A stretch of DNA of 64,000 nt, from NCBI RefSeq assembly GCF_002705925.1, contig NZ_NKRE01000001.1:137780-201779 (forward strand), read 5' to 3'. Of this stretch, positions 50,403-59,965 are shown piece by piece. The stretch comes from Mycobacterium ostraviense. GTDB taxonomy: Bacteria > Actinomycetota > Actinomycetes > Mycobacteriales > Mycobacteriaceae. The notes below the pieces were generated by a model. The model did not search any database and was not told the origin of the DNA. It saw only the letters and a program-made list of their open reading frames with translations. The position numbers were made by a program, and so were the translations under genes. Within the stretch, counting starts at the first letter, position 1, and each line of letters starts with the position of its first letter.

Positions 50403-51350
50403 CTATGCCTGCTGTTCTGTTTCGGGAGCGTCACCAAAAGCTGGCAGCTCCTTACGAGGTTTGAGGCGATAAATCGCCAAGTCCGGTGGAATGCCGGTGA
50501 GCTTGCTGGAAAACATCGGCCGACGTGCCCGCTTGGCGACGACACCCAATGCGTCCAACTCGCTTTGCGGGATCAAGTCCAGGGTGGGACTCGATATCAT
50601 GATGCCACCTTTTGTGGCGCGTTCCATAACGCGAGCGGCGATGTTGACGTCGATACCGAGCCAGTCAGCGGCCAGTCGCTGCGGCCGGCCGGTATGGATG
50701 CCGACCCGCATCCGCGGCGTGTAGCCCGCCACTTCGACTTCGCTCAACGCCTCCCGAGCGGCGAGCACGGCGCGGACGGCTACAGCCGGATTGCGAAACA
50801 CCGCCATGATGCCGTCGCCCATCCGTTTGACGATGTGGCCCCCGGCGTCCAGCAGCGGGGGCTCGACAGCCCGGGCCACCTGGCGCAACAGCGCCAAGGT
50901 GGCATCATCACCGGCCTGCAGCGACCAGGTCGAGAAACCCACCAGGTCGGTGAAGACCAGCGTCACCTCGGGATTCACCGGACGGCGGGAAACTGCCTCA
51001 GTCAATGCCTGCCACAGTTGCAGCACACCCAGGCTGACTTCACGCGAGGCGGCATCACGATCCCCCAGCAGCCGGTCGGCAGCCCGTGCCGCGGCCCGCG
51101 GACCGCCGTCACCAGCAGTGGACAGCGGATCGCCGAATTCGGGATCGCCGGGCAACAGCCGTCGTGCCCGCCGGATGAACGCCACGACGCCCGGGCTGTG
51201 GTTGGTGGAGCGCAGCCACTGCCCCGGAGAACGCCGACGCGAAGCCGACGACGCGACCGCAGTCGCCGTCTCGTCGGGCACGCCGGACTCCCCTTCGCCA
51301 GCCCCGACCTCCACCTCGCAAGGGTAGGTGCTACGGGCTGAGCCAGGCAA
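50403..51350 (-). CDS. Class III adenylate cyclase
   Basis: 315 residues, matching H37Rv Rv1647, a demonstrated cyclase. The catalytic domain spans about 125-300. Metal-binding Asp135 (FTDLVGFS) and Asp179 (RMGDGIMAVF), adenine-specifying Lys175 and Asp234, and transition-state Asn236/Arg240 (VNIAARV) are all present, so it should be active. The N-terminal 100 residues resemble a regulatory region with DPEFGDPLSTAG; no membrane helix is visible. A later GTG start (VPDETATAV) is possible. It is followed closely by the rhomboid-like gene. Confidence 0.93.
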   Translation of the reverse strand: MPGSARSTYPCEVEVGAGEGESGVPDETATAVASSASRRRSPGQWLRSTNHSPGVVAFIRRARRLLPGDPEFGDPLSTAGDGGPRAAARAADRLLGDRDAASREVSLGVLQLWQALTEAVSRRPVNPEVTLVFTDLVGFSTWSLQAGDDATLALLRQVARAVEPPLLDAGGHIVKRMGDGIMAVFRNPAVAVRAVLAAREALSEVEVAGYTPRMRVGIHTGRPQRLAADWLGIDVNIAARVMERATKGGIMISSPTLDLIPQSELDALGVVAKRARRPMFSSKLTGIPPDLAIYRLKPRKELPAFGDAPETEQQA

Positions 51351-51387
51351 TCACAGTCGTCCTGCCGGCGCCCCGACGATCGACAAC

Positions 51388-52503
51388 CTAGAAGCCGGAG
51401 AACAACCCCAACAAGCCGGGAACAAGGCCGCCGACCTGTGTTCCGCCCAATGCAATCGAGGTGGGCGTTCCACTGGTCGGCGTGAGCGTAAGCGTGAAGG
51501 GCTGAAGCGGGGACAGCAGCCCGCCAACCGGAACGCTGAACGCCACGTCCGAGTAACCGAGCCCCGCCGGCGCCGCCATCGACTGCGTTATCGTGTCGTG
51601 GCCGAAAAGGAAGCTGTTTAAGGCGTTGACGGGAGCAAAGAACAGCGTGCCTGCCGCCGCCAACGGATTCCCGCTTGATAGCGCGTTGCCGAATGCTGTG
51701 GCGCTATTTTGTAGCGCAATCGTCGCGAGGTAATACGGGCCCAACGCATCAATGCCGAGCGCGAGCGGCGCAGGTAATGCGATGGAGCCAGAGTCGAAGG
51801 CGACTTGAAAGGTGGTCTGGTCCACGCTCCCGTTGAGCGTGAGCGCGATGGGACCGAACGGAGTGGCCGTACTCAGCAGCGGAACACTCACAGGAGCGGT
51901 CGCGGCCGGCGGCGCCATTGTGCCGCTGCCCGTCGCAACGGTGGCCGTGGTACCGGTGGCCGTCGCACCGGTGGCCGTCGCAGCAGTGCCCGTCGCAGCA
52001 GTGCCCGTCGCAGCAGTGGCCGTCGCAGCAGTGGCCGTCGCACCAGTGGCCGTCGCACCAGTGGCCGTCGTTCCGGCGACCTGCGCACTGGCGGCCGTCG
52101 CGCTGGTGCCGCTGCCGGCAGTCGCGGCGCGTGCACCAGCACTTGCGCCGGTCCCCAGCAACGGATGGCCAAGCAACGACAGGGCGGGTCCATTGACCGC
52201 GTTCAGCAGATTCTGCTCGGCATTGGCGATCTCGGCGCCGAGGTACGCACCCGCGCCATTGCTCAGGGTACGGACGAACTGGTCGTGAAACGCCGCCATC
52301 TTCGCGCCGAGGGCTTGATAGTCCTGGGCATGTGTCGCGAATGCCGTCGTGACAGCCGCCGACACCTGATCTGCCGCCATGGCCACCAGCCCGGTCGTGG
52401 GCGGGGCCGCTGCCGCATTGGCCGCGCTCATCGCGGAACCAATTTCCGCCAAATTTCCCGCCGCCGCGTTCATAACGTCCGGTACCACATTGAGAATCAA
52501 CAA
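51388..52503 (-). CDS. PE-family protein (PE17 type) with Thr/Ala/Gly repeat linker
   Basis: 371 residues at the H37Rv Rv1646 (PE17) position. Residues 1-95 form the PE domain, ending in YxxxE (YLGAE). Residues about 145-195 are a TATGA-type pentapeptide linker encoded by a 15-base repeat, then a C-terminal domain of about 165 residues (PFGPIALTLNGSVDQTTFQV through FSVPVGGLLSPLQPFTLTL). TTG at 52503 is the start: GGAGG is 7 bases upstream and the PE domain aligns from there. Secretion by an ESX system is expected; function is unknown. Confidence 0.88.
   Translation of the reverse strand: MLILNVVPDVMNAAAGNLAEIGSAMSAANAAAAPPTTGLVAMAADQVSAAVTTAFATHAQDYQALGAKMAAFHDQFVRTLSNGAGAYLGAEIANAEQNLLNAVNGPALSLLGHPLLGTGASAGARAATAGSGTSATAASAQVAGTTATGATATGATATAATATAATGTAATGTAATATGATATGTTATVATGSGTMAPPAATAPVSVPLLSTATPFGPIALTLNGSVDQTTFQVAFDSGSIALPAPLALGIDALGPYYLATIALQNSATAFGNALSSGNPLAAAGTLFFAPVNALNSFLFGHDTITQSMAAPAGLGYSDVAFSVPVGGLLSPLQPFTLTLTPTSGTPTSIALGGTQVGGLVPGLLGLFSGF
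51941..52075. repeat. 15-base tandem repeat, nine units
   Basis: Nine consecutive 15-base units starting gtg(g/c)ccgt, for example gtggccgtcgcagca, run from 51941 to 52075. On the minus strand they encode five-residue Thr/Ala/Gly units linking the two domains of the PE protein. Unit number could vary between strains without a frameshift. Confidence 0.93.
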
Positions 52504-53001
52504 AGCCGGGCCTCCTTGCCTGACTCAAGAAGAAAATCACCGAGTAGTCTCCAGGAAAGAAACTCTACCCCCGGTAATCGCCTTTTGGTTAGCCCTTTTT
52601 TGGCCCTTCAGCAACGCCCGGCGCTTCGCCGCACGAGCTCGAAATCAACGTGGCGAGAAGCAAACGAGGCCAAAACAACGTTCCCGCGGACGGCAAATCG
52701 TCCGGTCGGAACTGTTTCATGGCAGTCGGCAACATCCCGGTGGGCCGTCGCGGGTTTATCCCATCCGGTCGGTCACATCCGCGGCCCGGGACGCAGTCGA
52801 CAACCCGGCCGCCCGGTCCGAGGGCGCGGGCTCGCGCGGGGTCGGCCCAATGCCACGCGCTGCGACAAACAACCCTGATCACGCGGGCGCCACACCGCTA
52901 TGGACACCCGATAACAGCATGCTGGGGCACTCGCCGAAACCGTAGACAACGTGTGTTGTCACCGTTTATCGTGAGCGCACATCGAGCGCGTGGAGGCCGC
53001 G
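52504..53001. other. Divergent intergenic region between the PE17-type and DUF2236 genes
   Basis: 498 bases with no supported gene; frames crossing it are Arg-rich shadows. It must hold the promoters of two divergent genes. The only notable site is GGAGG at 52992-52996, the ribosome site of the plus-strand gene. Confidence 0.55.
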
Positions 53002-54060
53002 ATGACTGGCACATCGACGACACCAGTCGAGCCACTCGGACCCGATTCGCTGACCTGGAAATACTTCGGTGACCTGCGGACCGGAATGATGGGCGTGTGG
53101 ATCGGCGCGATCCAGAACATGTATCCGGAGCTGGGCGCCGGCGTCACGGAGCATTCGATCCTGCTGCGCGAACCACTGCAGCGGGTGGCCCGGTCGGTGT
53201 ATCCCATCATGGGCGTCGTCTACGACGGCGACCGGGCGCCCCGGACCGGCGAGCAGATCAAGGGCTATCACCACACGATCAAAGGAGTCGACGCCGAGGG
53301 TCGTCGCTATCACGCCCTGAACCCGGAGACCTTCTACTGGGCACATGCCACGTTCTTCATGCTCGTCGTCAAAGTCGCCGAATACTTCTGCGGAGGCTTG
53401 ACCGAGGCCGAAAAGCGCCAGCTATTCGACGAACACGTGCGGTGGTACCAGATGTACGGCATGAGCATGCGGCCGGTGCCCAAGTCGTGGGAAGACTTTC
53501 AGGAGTACTGGGACCGGGTCTGCCGTGAGGAACTCGAGATCAACCAGGCGACGCGGGACATCTTCCACATGCGCATTCCCAAGCCGAAGTTCGTACTCAT
53601 GCCCACGCCCGTCTGGGACCAGATGTTCAAGCCCCTGGTTGCCGGTCAGCGCTGGATCGCGGCCGGCTTGTTCGACCCGGCCGTGCGGGAGAAGGCGGGA
53701 ATGCATTGGACCCCGGGCGACGAAGTATTGCTGCGCCTGTTCGGCAAGCTGGTCGAGCTGGTGTTCCTGGCGGTGCCCGACGAGATCAGGCTGCATCCCC
53801 GCGCGCTGGCCGCCTACCGCCGGGAAGAGGGCCGGACCCGAAGTGACGCCCCGCTGGTCGAAGCGCCCGCCTTCATGGCTCCGCCACGGGACCGCCGCGG
53901 GTTGCCTATGCATTACTTCCCACCGCGCGCACGGAGTTTCGTCCCGTTCCCGCTGGAACCGGCCCGGCTGATCATGGAGCGGGCCGGATCGTTGGTGCAC
54001 ACCACGCTCTCGCTGGCCGGCCTGCGCCCTGCCCGGGGCCGGGCGGCTCGGGCCGCATAA
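53002..54060 (+). CDS. DUF2236 / MpaB-like oxygenase family protein
   Basis: 352 residues, matching H37Rv Rv1645c. It belongs to the DUF2236 family, related to latex-clearing and MpaB-type heme oxygenases. Visible: YFGDLRTGMMGVWIGAIQNM, YPIMGVVYDGD, and TFYWAHATFFMLVVKVAEYF with a conserved His. Basic, Arg-rich C-terminus. I chose ATG 53002 because GGAGG ends 5 bases upstream; GTG 52990 would place this site inside the gene. It is convergent with tsnR, with only 3 bases between the stops. The substrate is unknown. Confidence 0.87.
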   Translation: MTGTSTTPVEPLGPDSLTWKYFGDLRTGMMGVWIGAIQNMYPELGAGVTEHSILLREPLQRVARSVYPIMGVVYDGDRAPRTGEQIKGYHHTIKGVDAEGRRYHALNPETFYWAHATFFMLVVKVAEYFCGGLTEAEKRQLFDEHVRWYQMYGMSMRPVPKSWEDFQEYWDRVCREELEINQATRDIFHMRIPKPKFVLMPTPVWDQMFKPLVAGQRWIAAGLFDPAVREKAGMHWTPGDEVLLRLFGKLVELVFLAVPDEIRLHPRALAAYRREEGRTRSDAPLVEAPAFMAPPRDRRGLPMHYFPPRARSFVPFPLEPARLIMERAGSLVHTTLSLAGLRPARGRAARAA

Positions 54061-54063
54061 GGC

Positions 54064-54849
54064 TTAGTCAGTGGAGCCGAGCGCCCGGGCGCTCTGGTAC
54101 AGGCAAATAGCCGCGGCGGCGGCGACGTTCAGGCTCTCCGCTCCGCCGGACATTGGGATGCGCACCCGGTGGTCCGCCTCGCCGGCGATGTCGGCGGATA
54201 GCCCGCGTGATTCGGGGCCGAACAGCCATGCCGTCGGCGTGGCCAGCAGTTGATCGGCATCGTCGAGGGACATCTCGCCGTCCACCGCGCTGGCCAGCAC
54301 CTGCAACCCGGCACCCCGCAACGACGCGACGGCGGCGTGCGGATCGGCTGCGGCGACGACGGGAATGTTGAAGATGCTGCCCGCAGACGCGCGCAAACAT
54401 TTGCCGTTGTAGGGGTCGACGCTGTGTCCGGAAAGAATCACTGCCGCGGCCCCCATCGCGTCGGCGATGCGGATCAGTGTGCCCGCGTTACCCGGCTCGC
54501 TGATCTCGACGGCGGTCGCGATCAGCCGCGGTGAGCCGGTCAGCACATCATCGAGGCGGGTCGTCGGCATGTCGCACACCGCGACGAGTCCCGCAGGGGT
54601 AACGGTGTCGGACAAGGCTTTGGCGGCACGTTCGGTCACCAGATGGACTGGCGCGTCATGTGCGGTCAACCAGGTCTCATGCCGTCGCGCCGCGACCTCG
54701 GTGACAAACACCTCCCGCACCAGGCCGCGCGCCGACGCGGCCTCGACCAGGTTGGGGCCTTCGGCGAGAAATCGATTCGCACGACGCCGGCCGACGTGGC
54801 GATGCAATTTGACCGCGGCGGCGACCCTGGCCGAGCGTTCGGTGAGCAC
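54064..54849 (-). CDS. tsnR: SpoU/TrmH-family 23S rRNA/tRNA ribose methyltransferase
   Basis: 261 residues, matching H37Rv Rv1644 (tsnR). The N-terminal substrate-binding domain (HRHVGRRRANRFLAEGPNLV) is followed by a SPOUT knot domain with the three SpoU motifs: EPGNAGTLIRIADAMGA, AWLFGPESRGLS and IPMSGGAESLNVAAAAAICLYQ. It uses S-adenosylmethionine for 2'-O-methylation. It is 15 bases downstream of rplT, hence in the ribosomal operon; thiostrepton resistance is the historical name only. Confidence 0.93.
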   Translation of the reverse strand: MLTERSARVAAAVKLHRHVGRRRANRFLAEGPNLVEAASARGLVREVFVTEVAARRHETWLTAHDAPVHLVTERAAKALSDTVTPAGLVAVCDMPTTRLDDVLTGSPRLIATAVEISEPGNAGTLIRIADAMGAAAVILSGHSVDPYNGKCLRASAGSIFNIPVVAAADPHAAVASLRGAGLQVLASAVDGEMSLDDADQLLATPTAWLFGPESRGLSADIAGEADHRVRIPMSGGAESLNVAAAAAICLYQSARALGSTD

Positions 54850-54864
54850 CGGGACGCGGGGCGC

Positions 54865-55254
54865 CTAAGCCGCCTCTCCGGAAGGGGCGTTGACGTCCTC
54901 GGGCAGGGCCGCCCGGGCGACCTCCACGAGCGCGGTGAACGCCGTCGGATCGGTGACCGCGATATCGGCGAGGTTTTTGCGGTCCACCTCGACACCAGCG
55001 GCCTTGAGGCCTTGGATCAGCCGGTTGTAGGTGATGTCGTTGGCACGCGCCGCCGCGTTGATCCGCGAGATCCACAATTTCCGGAACTCGCCCTTGCGCG
55101 CGCGACGGTCGCGGTAGGCGTAGTTCAGCGAATGCAGCTGCTGTTCTTTGGCTTTACGGTAGAGCCGGGACCGCTGGCCCCGATAACCTTTCGAGGCCTT
55201 CAGGACGGAGCGCCGCTTCTTGTGGGCGTTGACTGCCCGCTTTACGCGTGCCAT
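54865..55254 (-). CDS. rplT: 50S ribosomal protein L20
   Basis: 129 residues. The typical basic N-terminus [19 protein letters not shown] is followed by the conserved RQLWIxRIN-type block ([14 protein letters not shown]). It binds 23S rRNA early in 50S assembly. In other bacteria L20 represses its own infC-rpmI-rplT mRNA; whether that happens here is not known. The gene follows rpmI by 77 bases. Confidence 0.98.
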   Translation of the reverse strand: MARVKRAVNAHKKRRSVLKASKGYRGQRSRLYRKAKEQQLHSLNYAYRDRRARKGEFRKLWISRINAAARANDITYNRLIQGLKAAGVEVDRKNLADIAVTDPTAFTALVEVARAALPEDVNAPSGEAA

Positions 55255-55331
55255 GGATTGTTCCTACTCTCGTTCGGACTCGGACGTGCTTGGTCAGGTA
55301 CCGGCGCCAGCCGGGTCGTACGGGGCGCCGG

Positions 55332-55526
55332 CTAACCGTTCAACAGCGAATTGACCCGCTTGGTGTCGTTGGCCGCCACCGCCGTACGGCCTTCCAGGCG
55401 CCTGGTTCGGGTCGACGGTTTGTGCTCGAGCAGATGCCGGCGGTTGGCTTTCTGCCGGACGATCTTTCCGGTACCGGTGCGCCGGAACCGCTTAGAGGCG
55501 CCGCTGTGAGTTTTGGCCTTGGGCAT
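55332..55526 (-). CDS. rpmI: 50S ribosomal protein L35
   Basis: 64 residues, the family length, starting [20 protein letters not shown]. Contains [20 protein letters not shown], the L35 core. Third-position GC and spacing match its neighbours. It lies 39 bases after infC. Confidence 0.98.
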   Translation of the reverse strand: MPKAKTHSGASKRFRRTGTGKIVRQKANRRHLLEHKPSTRTRRLEGRTAVAANDTKRVNSLLNG

Positions 55527-55565
55527 TTTTCCTCAGTCCTGGTGGGTTCTGGTTGGGCTAGCGAG

Positions 55566-56147
<582 letters not shown>

Positions 56148-56229
56148 GTGGCCTCCCTTGTTGGCTTTCTTCCGCTGCAGCCAGGGCCCGGAGGGCCGGA
56201 AACAGCAGTGGGATACACCAGCCATCAGC

Positions 56230-56253
56230 AAAAAAGCCCTGCCTAAGCAGGGC
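56230..56253 (-). terminator. Intrinsic terminator in the infC leader (attenuator)
   Basis: On the minus strand, GCCCTGC-TTAG-GCAGGGC (56253-56236) is followed by six T residues (56235-56230). This is a canonical factor-independent terminator, rare in mycobacteria, about 80 bases before the infC start and in the same orientation. It therefore looks like a regulated attenuator rather than the end of a transcript. Confidence 0.75.
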
Positions 56254-56309
56254 CCAATGCCGACCGATCGCGGCTCGAGACAACTCCAGCCGCCTGCGCC
56301 ACGCGCAGA

Positions 56310-56333
56310 ACAGGCATTGCAAATAATGCCTGT
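56310..56333 (-). promoter_or_regulatory. Upstream leader hairpin of infC (possible anti-terminator element)
   Basis: acaggcatt / aatgcctgt form a perfect 9-base stem with a 6-base loop. On the minus transcript the 3' arm (CAATGCC) can pair instead with GGCATTG directly before the terminator (56256-56262). That gives mutually exclusive structures, as in classical attenuators. Confidence 0.55.
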
Positions 56334-56572
56334 GACCGGACCGCACAGCCTTGAAAAGGCGTTGCACCGTTTCGTGGCTAGCGGTGGGAGTGGGACTCCA
56401 CTTAACTGTTCCTGGCCTTCGCCGGGATGGTCGCGGCAGCCAGTCTAGCAGCCAAGACCCGTCCTCTGGGCAGCGAGCCGGCCGGCGCGCCAGCCCAAGC
56501 GCACTGAGCTGGCGCAATCCAGCCGCCCGGTCGCCAGGATTTTCCCGGTTTGAGGGAATATCCTCGCGGTTT

Positions 56573-59500
56573 GTGACCATCGCAAAGCCTCGCTCGATGG
56601 AGAGCAGGCCCGTCTCCCGGTATCACTGGGTTCCCGCGGCAGCAGGCTGGACCGTCGGAGTCATCGCGACGCTGTCGCTGCTGGCGAGCATGTCGCCGCT
56701 GATTCGCTGGATCATCAAGGTTCCACGGGAGTTCATCAACAGCTACCTGCTCAACTTCCCCGACACCAGCTTCGCGTGGTCGTTCGTGCTGGCCTTGCTG
56801 GCCGCAGCGCTGACGGCCCGCAAACGAATTGCCTGGTTGCTGTTGCTGGGAAACATGGTGCTTGCCGCCTTCTTGAACGCCGCCGACATCGCCGCCGGTG
56901 GCAACACCGCAGCCGAGAACTTCGGTGAGAACCTCGGTTTCGCGGTCCACGTGGTCGCGATTGTGGTGCTGGTACTGGGTTATCGCGAGTTCTGGGCCAA
57001 GGTGCGCAGGGGCGCATTGTTCAAGGCGGCCGCCGTGCTGTCAGCCGGTGGAGCCATCGGAATCCTGATTTCCTGGGGCTTGGTGGAACTGTTCCCCGGA
57101 TCGCTTGCGCCGCAAGACCGGCTACCCTACGTGGCCAACCGGGTGATCGGATTCGCCCTCGCCGATCCCGACCTATTCAGCGGGCGGCCGCACGTCTTCC
57201 TCAACGCCATCTTCGGCTTGTTCGGGGCTTTCGCCCTGATCGCGACCACCATCGTGCTGTTCCAGTCGCAACGCGCGGACAACGCGCTGACCGGAGAAGA
57301 CGAGTCGGCCATCCGCGGATTACTCGAGTTGTACGGCAACAGCGACTCACTGGGCTACTTCGCCACTCGTCGGGACAAGTCGGTGGTTTTCGCACCCACT
57401 GGCCGCGCCGCCGTCACCTACCGCGTCGAAATCGGAGTCTGCCTGGCCAGCGGTGACCCGGTGGGCGACCCACGGGCATGGCCGCAAGCCGTGGACGCCT
57501 GGCTACGGCTGTGCCAGACCTACGGCTGGTCCCCCGGTGTCATGGGCGCCAGTTCCCAAGGGGCTCAGACATATCGCGAAGCGGGCCTGAACGCCCTGGA
57601 GCTGGGTGACGAGGCGATTCTGCGGCCAGCGGAATTCAAGTTGTCCGGCCCGGAGATGCGCGGCGTGCGCCAGGCCGTGACCCGGGCACGCAGGGCCGGG
57701 TTGACGGTGCGCATCCGCCGACACCGCGACATTTCCGCGGCGGAAATGGAACAGACCATCGCGCGCGCTGATGCCTGGCGCGACACCGAAACCGAACGTG
57801 GCTTCTCGATGGCGCTGGGCCGCCTCGGCGACCCGGCGGACTCCGACTGTTTGCTGGTCGAGGCGCTGGACCCGGACAACCGGGTGGTGGCGATGCTGTC
57901 ACTGGTGCCGTGGGGTACCACCGGCGTCTCCCTGGATGTGATGCGTCGCTCTCCGGAATCGCCTAACGGCACCATCGAACTCATGGTCAGCGAGCTCGCG
58001 CTGCACGCCGAAAGCCTTGGCCTCAGCCGTATCTCGCTGAACTTTGCGATGTTTCGGTCCGCCTTCGAGCAGGGCGCGCAGCTGGGAGCCGGCCCCGTTG
58101 CCCGGCTGTGGCGGTGGCTGCTGATCTTCTTCTCCCGGTGGTGGCAGATCGAAACGCTCTACCGGTCCAACCAGAAATACCAGCCCGAATGGGTGCCCCG
58201 CTACGCCTGTTACGAGGATGCACGATTGATACCCAAGGTGGGTGTCGCCTCGGTGATCGCCGAGGGCTTCCTGGTATTGCCGTTCAGCCGGCGCAAGAAG
58301 GCGCACACGGGCCACCACCCTGCGGTGCCCGAACGGCTGGCAGCCACCGGGCTGTTGCATCACGACGGCTCGGCGCCGGATATCACCGAGCTACAACAGG
58401 TGGACCTCACCGACGACGATGAAGTTGGGCGTCGCCTGCCCGAGCAGGTCCGTGTTCGACTGAACAAATTGAAAACCTTGCGGCGCAACGGCATTGACGC
58501 ATATCCGGTAGGCTGTCCGCCCAGTCACACAGTCGCACAGGCGATGGACGCGGACGACAAGGCCACGCTGTCGGTGTCCGGACGCATACTGCGGGTACGC
58601 CATTACGGCGGTGTGTTGTTCGCGCACCTTCGCGACTGGACCGGTGAAATGCAAGTGCTGCTTGATAATTCCTGCCTGCAGCAGGGCCGCGCGGCGGACT
58701 TCAACGCCACCATCGACCTCGGTGATCTGGTGGAGATGACCGGGCACATGGGCTCGAGCAAACGGGGAACTCGGTCACTGATCGTGACCAGCTGGCGGCT
58801 GATCGGTAAATGCCTGCGGCCCTTGCCGAACAAGTGGAAGGGGTTGACCGATCCCGAGGCCCGAGTGCGGACCCGCTATGTCGATCTGGCGGTCAACGCC
58901 GAATCCCGTGACCTGCTCACCGCACGCAGCACGGTACTGCGCTCCGTCCGGGAAACACTGTTCGCCAAGGGCTTCATCGAAGTCGAGACTCCCATCCTGC
59001 AACAGGTGCACGGCGGAGCCGCCGCCAGACCGTTCGTCACGCACATCAACAGCTATTCGATGGACCTGTTCTTGCGCATAGCGCCGGAGCTGTATCTCAA
59101 ACGGCTGTGCGTCGGCGGCGTGGAACGCGTATTCGAACTGGGCCGGGCCTTTCGCAACGAGGGCGTCGACTTCAGTCACAATCCTGAGTTCACTTTGCTC
59201 GAGGCCTATCAAGCGCATGCCGACTACCTGGTGTGGCTGGACAGCTGTCGCGAGCTCATCCAAAACGCCGCCCAGGCCGGCTACGGTGCGCCGATCGCGA
59301 TGCGGCCCACCCGCGACGGCTTGCAACCGGTCGACATCTCCGGAGTCTGGCCGGTCAAGACGGTGCACGACGCGGTTTCCGAAGCCCTCGGTGAACTCGT
59401 CGACGCCGACACGAACTTAGCGACGCTGCGCAAGCTGTCCGACGCGGCCCACGTCCCTTATCGGGCACAGTGGGATGCCGGGGCGGTGGTGCTCGAGCTC

Positions 59501-59887
59501 TACGAGCATCTGGTGGAAAGCCGCACCGAGCGGCCGACGTTTTACATCGACTTCCCGACCTCGGTGTCGCCGTTGACCCGGCCGCATCGCAGCAAGCTCG
59601 GCGTCGCCGAACGGTGGGACCTGGTTGCCTGGGGCATCGAGCTCGCTACCGCCTACAGCGAACTCACCGACCCGGTGGAGCAGCGGCGCCGGCTGCAGGA
59701 ACAGTCCCTGCTGGCGGCCGGTGGAGATCCCGAGGCGATGCAGCTCGACGAGGACTTTCTACAGGCCTTGGAGTACGCGATGCCGCCCACCGGGGGCCTC
59801 GGCATGGGCGTCGACCGGGTGGTCATGCTGATCACCGGACGCAGTATTCGCGAGACCCTCCCATTTCCGTTGGCCAAGCCGCATTAA
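56573..59887 (+). CDS. lysX: Bifunctional lysylphosphatidylglycerol synthase / lysyl-tRNA synthetase
   Basis: Charges lysine to tRNA-Lys and transfers it to phosphatidylglycerol in the membrane, giving resistance to cationic peptides. Residues 15-250 hold six or so membrane helices ([18 protein letters not shown] onward). Residues 280-560 are an MprF-type acyltransferase domain ([32 protein letters not shown]). From about 620 on is class II LysRS: OB-fold ([15 protein letters not shown]), motif 2 [20 protein letters not shown] and motif 3 [13 protein letters not shown] use GTG 56573 ([12 protein letters not shown], 1104 residues); GTG 56390 matches the longer H37Rv annotation (1172). It is divergent from infC. 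Confidence 0.92.
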   Translation: MTIAKPRSMESRPVSRYHWVPAAAGWTVGVIATLSLLASMSPLIRWIIKVPREFINSYLLNFPDTSFAWSFVLALLAAALTARKRIAWLLLLGNMVLAAFLNAADIAAGGNTAAENFGENLGFAVHVVAIVVLVLGYREFWAKVRRGALFKAAAVLSAGGAIGILISWGLVELFPGSLAPQDRLPYVANRVIGFALADPDLFSGRPHVFLNAIFGLFGAFALIATTIVLFQSQRADNALTGEDESAIRGLLELYGNSDSLGYFATRRDKSVVFAPTGRAAVTYRVEIGVCLASGDPVGDPRAWPQAVDAWLRLCQTYGWSPGVMGASSQGAQTYREAGLNALELGDEAILRPAEFKLSGPEMRGVRQAVTRARRAGLTVRIRRHRDISAAEMEQTIARADAWRDTETERGFSMALGRLGDPADSDCLLVEALDPDNRVVAMLSLVPWGTTGVSLDVMRRSPESPNGTIELMVSELALHAESLGLSRISLNFAMFRSAFEQGAQLGAGPVARLWRWLLIFFSRWWQIETLYRSNQKYQPEWVPRYACYEDARLIPKVGVASVIAEGFLVLPFSRRKKAHTGHHPAVPERLAATGLLHHDGSAPDITELQQVDLTDDDEVGRRLPEQVRVRLNKLKTLRRNGIDAYPVGCPPSHTVAQAMDADDKATLSVSGRILRVRHYGGVLFAHLRDWTGEMQVLLDNSCLQQGRAADFNATIDLGDLVEMTGHMGSSKRGTRSLIVTSWRLIGKCLRPLPNKWKGLTDPEARVRTRYVDLAVNAESRDLLTARSTVLRSVRETLFAKGFIEVETPILQQVHGGAAARPFVTHINSYSMDLFLRIAPELYLKRLCVGGVERVFELGRAFRNEGVDFSHNPEFTLLEAYQAHADYLVWLDSCRELIQNAAQAGYGAPIAMRPTRDGLQPVDISGVWPVKTVHDAVSEALGELVDADTNLATLRKLSDAAHVPYRAQWDAGAVVLELYEHLVESRTERPTFYIDFPTSVSPLTRPHRSKLGVAERWDLVAWGIELATAYSELTDPVEQRRRLQEQSLLAAGGDPEAMQLDEDFLQALEYAMPPTGGLGMGVDRVVMLITGRSIRETLPFPLAKPH

Positions 59888-59965
59888 CCCGGCCCCGACA
59901 GTTACCAGCGAATACACAGCGAACATTCAATGAACACGTTCCAGGACGGTTAACAAGCGATCACA

